Assembly (NCBI RefSeq): GCF_007747995.1
Contig: NZ_CP036276.1
Coordinates: forward strand, 5,756,001-5,820,000
Source of the DNA: Symmachiella dynata
GTDB taxonomy: Bacteria > Planctomycetota > Planctomycetia > Planctomycetales > Planctomycetaceae
Length of the DNA stretch: 64,000 nt
Reading direction: 5' to 3'
Shown: piece after piece, positions 1 through 7,493 of the stretch
Layout: each line of letters starts with the position of its first letter
How positions within the stretch are numbered: the first letter of the stretch is position 1
Translations under genes and position numbers: made by a program
Notes under the pieces: generated by a model
Told to the model about the DNA's origin: nothing
Seen by the model: the letters and a program-made list of their open reading frames with translations, nothing else
Database searches by the model: none

Positions 1-351
1 GCGTTTCGTCTATTGGCGCTGCTGGCGATCGCGGCTGTGATTTTTCATTGGATTGATGAACATGACCACGGCAGAGCAAAGGGCGCACCGATTCCATTTC
101 CGAACGTGCTGTTGTGCCTACTCAGTGCAACTGTCGCCGGGCTGATTTGTAAGAGGTATTGGATCGAATATGCCGTGCCGTTTGTAGCCGGCGTCGCTGG
201 AGCGCTCGGTATCTTTGAGCCGTTAAGCGGGCCTTACGGCGGCGTGTTGGGATTTCTGGTTGGCTTTTTCATCTTGGTGTTGCCCTTTGATCGAAAACAG
301 CCAGCGCCCCCGAACGGTGATATCGGCCCCGCGCAGCAAGAAGCGAAATAG
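1..351 (+). CDS. Small membrane protein, 5' end outside the window
   Basis: The reading frame is open from the first base, so the true start probably lies upstream; the first possible start inside the window is a TTG at 13. The visible 116 residues hold an N-terminal hydrophobic stretch (LLALLAIAAVIF) and two or three further hydrophobic segments rich in Gly, Val and Leu, then a short polar C-terminus. It is probably a small polytopic inner-membrane protein. I do not recognise the family and the sequence gives no function. Confidence 0.55.
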   Translation, partial: AFRLLALLAIAAVIFHWIDEHDHGRAKGAPIPFPNVLLCLLSATVAGLICKRYWIEYAVPFVAGVAGALGIFEPLSGPYGGVLGFLVGFFILVLPFDRKQPAPPNGDIGPAQQEAK

Positions 352-360
352 GTTTGGGGG

Positions 361-385
361 GGAAGCCCGAATCTACAGCCCTGCA
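361..385. repeat. Dispersed repeat, upstream copy flanking the SUKH-like gene
   Basis: A 13-base block GGAAGCCCGAATC followed three bases later by AGCCCT recurs in the same orientation at 1280..1304. The two copies bracket the SUKH-like gene. They may be REP-type intergenic repeats. Confidence 0.5.
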
Positions 386-445
386 GCCGATCTGAGAATC
401 ACAATTGATTTTTTGCGCATTCTACCGACGAAGGTGACCACCAAC

Positions 446-1246
446 ATGCAGCCTTTGAATTGGAACGACATTTATCGAGTCTCTGAAAAACGGCGTGTTG
501 CGACGCAAGCTGAGATGGAACGGTTGCGTGAGGCCTGCGGCGTGCTTCCCGTAGGATATCAAGAATTCATTAGCGAATTCGGTTTTGGGGAATTTGACTC
601 GATTCTCGTCATGCATCCCGAAGATGTGTTCGGCCAAATAAATCTGCTTCGAGAAAGTCTCGCCGAATGGCGATGCATGTGCCAGGATTTTGACCAACCG
701 GTCATGATACCTGAGCAGTCGGTTGAAGACGCCGTTCCACTGGCGAGAACAGACTGGGGTGACTATTACTTTTGTACTCCATCTGATCCGGGCGTGCTTC
801 GATATATTTGGCGTGGGCACGATTCAGATTCCAACCCCTCCGTACTCCCCTTAGGGTTTCTAAACCCATTCATACATCGGGAAGAAAATCAAGCACCGGA
901 AGAATTGGGGCAGGAAAACCTAGTCTTCGACGCTTTTCGAGACGTGTTTAAATATCACGTCCATTTAAGCGGTTCAAAAATAAGCCCCGACGCTCCGGAC
1001 ACACTGGCGATCTTGACCCGCGATGTGCTTGATTGTCTTAGACCAAACAAGGTCGTCGAGGATAAGGAAATTCGGATTACGACCGCCTATGTGAAGAGGT
1101 TTGGGGCAGAGGTCGACATTGGGTTTCGAGCAAGAGAGTCTCAGTTTTACATTTTTGCCCATTGTGATTTTGAAGAGGAGAGCAATTTCATTGAGTGCTT
1201 GGCGAAACTTAAAAACGACGGATACGCAATTGACGTCGTTTCCTAA
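446..1246 (+). CDS. SUKH / SMI1-KNR4-like protein
   Basis: The frame is open further upstream, but the ATG at 446 is preferred because it begins a normal globular sequence (MQPLNWNDIYRV) and leaves the preceding gene and a repeat outside; the product is 266 aa. Residues about 20-110 show a SUKH-like pattern: an amphipathic helix, LPVGYQEFISEFGFGEF, then a hydrophobic strand and a later WGDYYFC. SUKH proteins are often immunity proteins of polymorphic toxin systems, but stand-alone members of unknown role are common. No toxin gene lies beside it, so an immunity role is only possible. The C-terminal third is unrecognised. Confidence 0.55.
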   Translation: MQPLNWNDIYRVSEKRRVATQAEMERLREACGVLPVGYQEFISEFGFGEFDSILVMHPEDVFGQINLLRESLAEWRCMCQDFDQPVMIPEQSVEDAVPLARTDWGDYYFCTPSDPGVLRYIWRGHDSDSNPSVLPLGFLNPFIHREENQAPEELGQENLVFDAFRDVFKYHVHLSGSKISPDAPDTLAILTRDVLDCLRPNKVVEDKEIRITTAYVKRFGAEVDIGFRARESQFYIFAHCDFEEESNFIECLAKLKNDGYAIDVVS

Positions 1247-1279
1247 CTGGTAGCATCTCAGCGAGTTCTACACGGGCAT

Positions 1280-1304
1280 GGAAGCCCGAATCCGTAGCCC
1301 TCCT
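1280..1304. repeat. Dispersed repeat, downstream copy flanking the SUKH-like gene
   Basis: Direct-repeat partner of 361..385: GGAAGCCCGAATC, three variable bases, AGCCCT. It is followed by the hairpin at 1317..1341. Confidence 0.5.
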
Positions 1305-1316
1305 GCCGGCTGCGTC

Positions 1317-1341
1317 GGCCCACAAAGAATCTTTGTGGGCC
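1317..1341. terminator. Hairpin between convergent genes
   Basis: GGCCCACAAAG and CTTTGTGGGCC form a perfect 11-bp stem with a 3-base loop. It lies between a plus gene ending at 1246 and a minus gene ending at 1442. There is no strong T-run, so it may be a weak bidirectional terminator or a repeat hairpin. Confidence 0.4.
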
Positions 1342-1384
1342 ACCCTGCCCTTCCCTGCTTTAAAAATCACCCGTACCAATGCAA

Positions 1385-1413
1385 TTGGCCTCTAACGATC
1401 TGCTAGAGGCCAA
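1385..1413. terminator. Hairpin just downstream of the FG-GAP gene
   Basis: TTGGCCTCTA and TAGAGGCCAA form a perfect 10-bp stem with a 9-base loop, about 30 bases beyond the stop of the minus-strand FG-GAP gene. No clear U-tract follows on either strand. Confidence 0.4.
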
Positions 1414-1441
1414 GTGCAATTTCAATTTGAAAATTACCGTA

Positions 1442-3382
1442 TTACTTCGCCAGCGAATTTGACCGGTAATACAAATACCCGTCCTCGGCTCCGATCAGGA
1501 AATCGCGAGCACCCTGGCCGTCTAGGTCGATGGTTGTGGGGCTGCTGGAGTGGCCGGAGATTTTTCGTTTGTCGATTTCGCCGGTGTTTTTCAGCACGGT
1601 CTTGCCGTCGCGCGTGCCCATGTTTTTATAAAAATCAGCATTGGTGCTATTCATCAACATGTCGCGCCGACCATCGCCATCGACGTCAACCAGATGGATT
1701 TTACGACGGCCGCTGCCACCGGCGCTCCGCTCGTTGAGTCGCAGCAAGTCTCCCTTCTCATCCGTGAACACACGGGCGCCGGGCAACAATTGCAATTGCT
1801 CCCCATTTTTTTTGCGCTCGAAAAAGGCGAGGTAGCCTTCGTGGTCGAGCATCACCAGATCCATCAAGCCGTCGTCGTTCCAATCGACCATTTCCGGAGT
1901 GGTCCGCCACTGAGTGACGAGTTGTTTGCCGCGCGGATTCCACCACGTCCAAGCCGGTTTGGGGGTCTCTCCCGGCCACTGCACTTCGACCGGTTGAGCA
2001 GCCGCTAATTGGGGAGCGGTGCGGGTGCCGATGTTGCGGTACCAGAGGATTTCGCCCCAGATGGAATTGATCATGATGTCCGGCAATTCATCGCCATCCC
2101 AATCAGCCACGCTGAGGGTCGTGTAACCCCATTTGGATTCGCAGGGGCCTTGGATTGAACCGTTGGGTCCGGCTTGAATGCGGATGGTTTCGCCGTCGGC
2201 TTGCATGCGAACCGGTGCCGCCCATTTTGTGGCGGTTCCGTCGCCACCCAGATTTTCAATGAAACCAATGTAGCCGGCGGTGTTGCCGCAAATCACGTCT
2301 TCGTCACCGTCGCCGTCCCAGTCGACACCATAGGGGGTCGACAGCGCACCGAATTTCACGTTCTGCGCCTGTTGTTGGAAGTACCGAGGCGGCAGAAATT
2401 CCGGCACGCCGTCGATGAGCTTACCGGTGTTTTCTAGAAAGGCGACACGGCCATCTTCGTCGCCGCAGATCAAATCGGCATCGCCATCCTTATCCCAATC
2501 AAAGGCTGTCGGCGTGATCATTTCCAAGTCCATGGTCAGTTTTTTTCCGCCATGCATCAATGTCTTGCCGGCGGAATATTTCGACTCGGTGCGCGTCCCG
2601 ACATTTTCGAAGTAGGTAAAGCTGTCACGGAATTCGCCGCACAACAGATCGAGATCGCCGTCTTTATCGAAGTCGACGAAATTCGGCGAGGGCCAGCCGA
2701 AGACCTCCAACGGCGCGCCGTCGATTTCGATGCGTTTAGGTTCCGCGTAAACCGGTTCTTCCGTCGTTGCGGTGTTGGCGATTACGAACACAAAGCCGCG
2801 CAAGGGTCCGCGGGTCCACTCCCCTTTTTCGTTGTAGGCATCGTCCCAACCGTAGTCGGTCCAATCGCCAATTCCCACGATGATATCCAGCGCCCCGTCG
2901 CCGTTGTAATCCAGGTACTTCCACTGATTGGCGCGGGTTTTTCCTTTGGGTTGATAAAACTTCGCCGACGGTTGCAGTTGTTTTTCGTCGGAAAGCTGTG
3001 ATTGGCGAAAGTTTTGATATTCCTTAGCGGGCCGCAACACACGTGGTTCGCCATCGACATAAGAGACCTGCATATGGTGGTACCCCGGTCCCAAGCGAAC
3101 CCCCGGTTTGAAAACCGGCATGGCAACGTCGCCGGAGGTGTTCTCAAAGAAGTACGTGCCGTTGTACGGCTTGTCCGGACAGGAGACGACCAGATCATGG
3201 TCGCCGTCACCGTCGTAATCCATGGGCAACGGAAACGCCCACAGTCCGACTCCTAAATCGACCACCAAGTCGGGATCGTTGTACGACAGTCGCTGCAATT
3301 CCTCAGCACTGGCGGTGGCAGCGGCGGTATTCAGAGCGGCGAAACAAATGGCCAGACTGAGAATCAAACGACAACATGTCAT
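1442..3382 (-). CDS. Secreted FG-GAP/VCBS repeat protein
   Basis: This 646-aa protein starts with a Sec signal peptide (MTCCRLILSLAICFAALNTA, cleavage likely near ASA-EE). The mature part carries about nine calcium-binding loops of the D-x-D-x-D-G-x-x-D type, such as DYDGDGDHDLVV, DYNGDGALDIIV, DFDKDGDLDLLC, DWDGDGDEDVIC and DVDGDGRRDMLM, spaced along the whole chain. This is the FG-GAP/VCBS pattern of beta-propeller proteins. It is probably exported and may bind polysaccharide or cell-surface partners; no catalytic domain is visible. The minus-strand Nramp-like gene lies 51 bp upstream and may be cotranscribed. Confidence 0.85.
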   Translation of the reverse strand: MTCCRLILSLAICFAALNTAAATASAEELQRLSYNDPDLVVDLGVGLWAFPLPMDYDGDGDHDLVVSCPDKPYNGTYFFENTSGDVAMPVFKPGVRLGPGYHHMQVSYVDGEPRVLRPAKEYQNFRQSQLSDEKQLQPSAKFYQPKGKTRANQWKYLDYNGDGALDIIVGIGDWTDYGWDDAYNEKGEWTRGPLRGFVFVIANTATTEEPVYAEPKRIEIDGAPLEVFGWPSPNFVDFDKDGDLDLLCGEFRDSFTYFENVGTRTESKYSAGKTLMHGGKKLTMDLEMITPTAFDWDKDGDADLICGDEDGRVAFLENTGKLIDGVPEFLPPRYFQQQAQNVKFGALSTPYGVDWDGDGDEDVICGNTAGYIGFIENLGGDGTATKWAAPVRMQADGETIRIQAGPNGSIQGPCESKWGYTTLSVADWDGDELPDIMINSIWGEILWYRNIGTRTAPQLAAAQPVEVQWPGETPKPAWTWWNPRGKQLVTQWRTTPEMVDWNDDGLMDLVMLDHEGYLAFFERKKNGEQLQLLPGARVFTDEKGDLLRLNERSAGGSGRRKIHLVDVDGDGRRDMLMNSTNADFYKNMGTRDGKTVLKNTGEIDKRKISGHSSSPTTIDLDGQGARDFLIGAEDGYLYYRSNSLAK

Positions 3383-3433
3383 GTGAGAATCCTTTGCCTC
3401 CGAGATGAGCTCAGAGGAAAATATGAGTGTGAA

Positions 3434-5194
3434 TCAATCAAACAAGTAGGGTAAAACAGAAAGCTGTAGCGCTTGGACCGTAAAGTAGCCGAAGAATGCG
3501 CATGACCAGATGATCGCCACGAATCGCAGCGGCGTCATTGCGAGACTGCGCGAAAGAATTTTGTTGTTCAAATACAACAACAACACCGAATAAATCATCA
3601 TCACGCCGCCATTCATCGCCGCCGATGTTTTGAGCAAGAACAACGGTTCCTTGAATGAGGGGTCGATCGTGCCGTACAGCAAGATGCACGAGCCGAGAAT
3701 GATTTCGCCCCACAGAAACAGAAAATACAAACGGCTGGCGGACCAGTTTTCATTGTCGCGGAGTAGGTTCACTTTGACGATGTCGGTAGAGATCCGGGCC
3801 GTGGCGTCTAGGACGCCTAATTCGGTTGTCAGCAATATGGCGATGCCCATCAGCAAGAACGCGTATTTCACGCCCCCGCCGAGTTGCGTTCCGATCAGCT
3901 CCGCCTGCCCCCAAACAAAGCCCAGCCCTTTGCCGTAGCTTTCGGTGCCGGGAACCGGATTGCCTTTGGAATCGTAAAAGAGCGAATACGAAATCAACGT
4001 CAGCAGCATCAGACAGACCAGACAGGTAAGAAAGAAACTGAAGAAGTGCTCAATCCCTGCCGCCCGCCACCAATGCCGCCAACGGGCCATGTTTTCGTCG
4101 GTATGCTTGAAGTGATAACCGACGTCGCTGATCGCTTCTTCCTGGCCGGTGAGCGGGCTGGTGATGCGGCCGATGTATTGCCCCATGCCGTAACCTTTGT
4201 CTTTGATGAAATTACTCTGCCCAAGATTCATCGTCCCCCCTGCCCCGGCAAAGGCCAACGCGCCGAGCAAAGCCATCGTCCCCAAGTCGGCCGATTTAGC
4301 AGGCATTTGCCCGAAACTGATCGCGCCGGTCAGCATCTGCTCAATCGCATAGGGCTTGATGATCATGATGCCCAAGCCGATGGCGGTCACGAAGATCAAG
4401 CCGACGAGAATGGTTTGAATGCGTTCGACCGTGTTGTAGACCACAGGCCCGGCGGTCAGAATTGCGCCCACGATGAATAGTCCAGCGATGCCTAGGTAGG
4501 GGACATACCGCGCATCGTACTCCACTCCCTGTTTGTTACTGATTTTAGAAAACACCTCATCGACGGCTTTTTGAAACTGCGGCGCATTGCTGGCTGCGGC
4601 CAGTTGCTCCTGTTGTTCGACAGTCATCGGCCCGGTCCAGGTGAGAAATCCGTTGCCCGTTTCGCCATACGATATCGCCGCATGCTGGGTCAGGCCCGAG
4701 GGGACTTCGGCATTGGCAACATCTGCGAATTCCGCTTCGGCCCGAATCACCGGTCCGTAAATCGACCAACTCAGCATGGTCCCCGCACCGGTGGCCCAAC
4801 CGGGCCAGGCCCAGGGGAGGATGTTCATGAGCAGCATCACCGGCACCCAGATGCGGCTTAGGCGACAGAACCCGGTGATCGCGCTTTCGCCCGTAACGAG
4901 CGTCCAGCGTTCAATCTCCATGTTGAGGAAATACTGCGTGACCACTCCCAACACGCAGGCCCAAAAGAAAATGAAGCCCGCTTTGTAGACGATGTAGGGC
5001 CACATCACAAATTCCCCGGACCCGAGCGACAACCCGGCCAGCATAATGCTCGGGCCGATCATCTTCTTCCAGGAAATCGGTTGGGGCATATCGCGGTAGC
5101 GCAGCGGCGGCAACGTCCGGTGTGGGATGACTTCGTCCGGGACGAGTTCATCGGACGGCGGATTCGTCGCGTCACTCATATCGATACGATTCAC
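3434..5194 (-). CDS. Nramp-fold (SLC11-like) membrane transporter
   Basis: The 586-aa protein begins MNRIDMSDATNP; the second Met (5179) is also a possible start. A soluble N-tail of about 40 residues precedes a GPSIMLAGLSLGSGEF helix that aligns with TM1 of Nramp metal transporters, followed by roughly ten more hydrophobic helices. A soluble insertion of about 90 residues follows the early TM segments. The usual TM1 metal motif DPGN is replaced by GSGE, and the TM6 region reads GTMNLGQSN with no MPH. The fold is therefore Nramp-like but the substrate is unlikely to be Mn/Fe by the canonical site. It is longer than typical MntH (about 400-450 aa). Confidence 0.75.
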   Translation of the reverse strand: MNRIDMSDATNPPSDELVPDEVIPHRTLPPLRYRDMPQPISWKKMIGPSIMLAGLSLGSGEFVMWPYIVYKAGFIFFWACVLGVVTQYFLNMEIERWTLVTGESAITGFCRLSRIWVPVMLLMNILPWAWPGWATGAGTMLSWSIYGPVIRAEAEFADVANAEVPSGLTQHAAISYGETGNGFLTWTGPMTVEQQEQLAAASNAPQFQKAVDEVFSKISNKQGVEYDARYVPYLGIAGLFIVGAILTAGPVVYNTVERIQTILVGLIFVTAIGLGIMIIKPYAIEQMLTGAISFGQMPAKSADLGTMALLGALAFAGAGGTMNLGQSNFIKDKGYGMGQYIGRITSPLTGQEEAISDVGYHFKHTDENMARWRHWWRAAGIEHFFSFFLTCLVCLMLLTLISYSLFYDSKGNPVPGTESYGKGLGFVWGQAELIGTQLGGGVKYAFLLMGIAILLTTELGVLDATARISTDIVKVNLLRDNENWSASRLYFLFLWGEIILGSCILLYGTIDPSFKEPLFLLKTSAAMNGGVMMIYSVLLLYLNNKILSRSLAMTPLRFVAIIWSCAFFGYFTVQALQLSVLPYLFD

Positions 5195-5597
5195 TTTTTG
5201 TCAGGGAGGCCGATGTTCTTGTTTGTTAAGAGAACGTGTCATCTTAACCGCGGCGCAGGGGAAACGTCCAGCGAAGCGGCCGGAAACTAAGACTAAACCC
5301 CACCCTGTTTGCACTTGTTTGCATTCGGACAATTCAGACGAACCCTGGGAAATTCTCGAACGATGAAGACCAGCCCAGGAATGCCCAGAAGCCGACGCGA
5401 TTTTACTTGCATTTAGTTGCATCGTGTTAAAGGCAGCTCGACCGCGATTGAACAGCAATTCGCATCCTGTTGCTGAAGACACACGACTCGGCGTGGGGAT
5501 GAGCTCATAAACTCTTCTCTTGTTGCACTTTGCGGGATCTGGGATAGTCCGAAAATCGCATGCGCACGCGAGCAATCCAAGCAGCCACCCACAAGGC
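5195..5597. other. Intergenic region between divergent genes
   Basis: About 400 bases between the Nramp-like gene (minus) and the phosphatase gene (plus), presumably holding both promoters. I see short repeated TTTGCA/TTGCAT words at 5308-5325 and 5405-5421 but no confident promoter, RNA gene or ORF. Confidence 0.5.
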
Positions 5598-6329
5598 ATG
5601 ACCGCAATGGCGATTGAACAACCCTGCCGCATTGTGGCGATCGGCGACATACACGGATGCGCGCACGCGCTCGACGCGGTTTTGGCCGCGGTTGATCCCC
5701 AGCCCAATGACACGATTGTTTGCCTGGGCGATTTCATCGATCAAGGGCGCGAAACGAGAGAAGCCATCGACACGCTGATCGCCCTGAGTCAGCGCTGCCA
5801 GGTGGTCATGCTCAAGGGGAATCACGAAGAGATGCTACTTGCTTCGCTCGGCAGTGAATCAGCCAAGAACTCCTGGCTGATGTACGGCGGCGTGCAAACG
5901 CTCAACTCGTATCGATTCTGTGGCGACATCGATGTGATCCCCGCAGCGCATCTCGACTTCATCCGCAACTGCCGCGACTATTACGAAACGGACGAGCACA
6001 TCTTCGTGCATGCCAACTATCTGGAGGATGCGCCACCGGAAGAGTGGCCCGAATACGTGCTCCGTTGGTCGCTACTCGACGCCCCCCTGCCCGGCCCGCA
6101 CATGTCGGGCAAGACGGTCATCGTCGGCCACACTGAACAGCGCGACGGCGAAGTCCTTGACCTGGGTTACGTCAAGTGCATCGACACCGCCTGCTACAAC
6201 TATGGCTGGCTGACAGCGCTGGATGTGACCAGCGGCCAAACCTGGCAAGCCAGCCGCTGGGGCGTACTGCGCGAATCACCAAAAGAACCCAAACCACAGC
6301 GCTGGCCGTTGGCAATGGGTGCGGACTGA
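5598..6329 (+). CDS. PPP-type metallophosphatase (serine/threonine phosphatase-like)
   Basis: The product is 243 aa from the ATG at 5598 (5607 is an alternative). It shows the calcineurin-like phosphoesterase motifs in order: GDIHG (D17, H19), GDFIDQG (D45), KGNHEE (N75, H76), HANY and VGHTE, which supply the two-metal site. The layout matches the small bacterial PPP phosphatases related to PrpA/lambda phosphatase, so it may remove phosphate from proteins or small phosphoesters; the true substrate is unknown. It sits alone between oppositely oriented genes. Confidence 0.85.
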   Translation: MTAMAIEQPCRIVAIGDIHGCAHALDAVLAAVDPQPNDTIVCLGDFIDQGRETREAIDTLIALSQRCQVVMLKGNHEEMLLASLGSESAKNSWLMYGGVQTLNSYRFCGDIDVIPAAHLDFIRNCRDYYETDEHIFVHANYLEDAPPEEWPEYVLRWSLLDAPLPGPHMSGKTVIVGHTEQRDGEVLDLGYVKCIDTACYNYGWLTALDVTSGQTWQASRWGVLRESPKEPKPQRWPLAMGAD

Positions 6330-6357
6330 GTCTCGCCATTGCATAGTCGATGCCAAG

Positions 6358-6492
6358 CACCACGAAAAAAACGAACGACACGAAAAAGAACTGAACCCAT
6401 TCACTCCGACTGGTTCTATAGCTCACCCCAAGGGCAACAGATTTTCACCGGCGCCCTTTATTTTTCGTGTCTTTCGCGTCTTTCGTGGTTCG
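6358..6492. repeat. Inverted CGAAAGACACGAA-type intergenic repeat
   Basis: ACCACGAAA...GACACGAAAAAG at 6358-6388 is repeated in inverse at 6460-6492 (TTTTTCGTGTCTTTC...TTTCGTGGTTCG). The pair fills the spacer between convergent genes and could fold into a long imperfect stem. Confidence 0.5.
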
Positions 6493-6536
6493 TCTTTCTT
6501 CAAGGAAGCTAAACGTCAAACTTCCACCGCGATAGG

Positions 6537-7154
6537 TTATTTCGCCGCTGCTTCATAACGGCCGCAGCTGTTGATGCGGGCGTAGCAATCGTTCAGGACC
6601 CAGTGGAAGGCGATCAGGTGTACGCATTCGACCATGCCCATGTCGTCCAGCGGCACGTGCAGGTTCTTTTGTCCTAGCCCCTGCAATTTGCCGCCGTCGT
6701 AGCCGGTGATGCCCCAGGTCGTCAGGTCGTGTTTGTTGGCCCATTCGACGGCATTGAGAATGTTCGGGCTATTGCCGCTGCCGCTGATGGAGATCAATAC
6801 GTCGCCGGCCGAGGCGAAGTTTTTGAGTTGCTCGACAAACACGCGGTCGAACCCTTCGTCGTTGCCCCAGGCGAGGATGTAGGGGGTGTTATCGGTCAAC
6901 GAAAGTACCTTCAGCCGCTTTTTGTCGTCGTTAAGAAAGTCCTCGCGATTGAGCGTGCTTTTGCCCAGATCTTCGCAAAAGTGCGACGAGTTCGACCCGC
7001 TGCCGCCGTTGCCGATGATGAACACAAAGCGATCGTTTTCGTAGGCTTCGTAAATGTCATTGCTCAGCCCTTCGATTTGGCTCAGGTCGAGCGTATCGAA
7101 GACTTCGCTACAACGGTCCAGGTAATCTTTCGGATTCAGTGTCGCACCCAACAT
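6537..7154 (-). CDS. SIS-domain sugar-phosphate isomerase, GmhA-like
   Basis: The 205-aa protein contains a single SIS domain. [14 protein letters not shown] (about residues 46-59) and [11 protein letters not shown] are the phosphosugar-binding serine loops, and the overall length fits phosphoheptose isomerase (GmhA, sedoheptulose-7-phosphate isomerase). Such enzymes feed heptose into LPS or S-layer glycans. Planctomycetes often carry several GmhA-like paralogs, so the exact substrate is uncertain. No other heptose gene is adjacent; a KdsB gene lies 39 kb away in this window. Confidence 0.75.
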   Translation of the reverse strand: MLGATLNPKDYLDRCSEVFDTLDLSQIEGLSNDIYEAYENDRFVFIIGNGGSGSNSSHFCEDLGKSTLNREDFLNDDKKRLKVLSLTDNTPYILAWGNDEGFDRVFVEQLKNFASAGDVLISISGSGNSPNILNAVEWANKHDLTTWGITGYDGGKLQGLGQKNLHVPLDDMGMVECVHLIAFHWVLNDCYARINSCGRYEAAAK

Positions 7155-7195
7155 GGTCGTGGTCTTTCTGCTTTTCTGCTTGCGAAATATGTTTT

Positions 7196-7276
7196 ACCCC
7201 CCGGCAGAGCCGGGGGCTGAGAGATCGTTAATTTGCCGAAACGCCCACCCCGTAGCCCCCGGCTCTGCCGGGGGGT
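7196..7276. repeat. Nested palindromic repeat upstream of gmhA-like gene
   Basis: CCCCGGCAGAGCCGGGG and its inverse CCCCGGCTCTGCCGGGG lie 40 bases apart (arms 7196-7218 and 7254-7276). Each half is a hairpin and the two can pair as one longer stem. A variant of the second half is at 46270-46295. It looks like a REP-type dispersed repeat. The rest of the spacer to 7493 shows nothing else clear. Confidence 0.6.
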
Positions 7277-7493
7277 GATTCGCCCATAGGGTCCGCACAG
7301 CGGACGCAACGACTGCAAGGGGGGATTTCACCGGCGAACGCATAATTTAGCAGGTTCGCCACCGGCGGACCAGTTCGCAGGCATCTCACTCCAGTGCGAC
7401 CCAATATTGCCGTCCGCCTCTGTCGCCGATATATTAGTATTCGTTGAAATGTCCAGCCATTGACGGCCGACTCACGGGAAAGTGGTGACCTTT

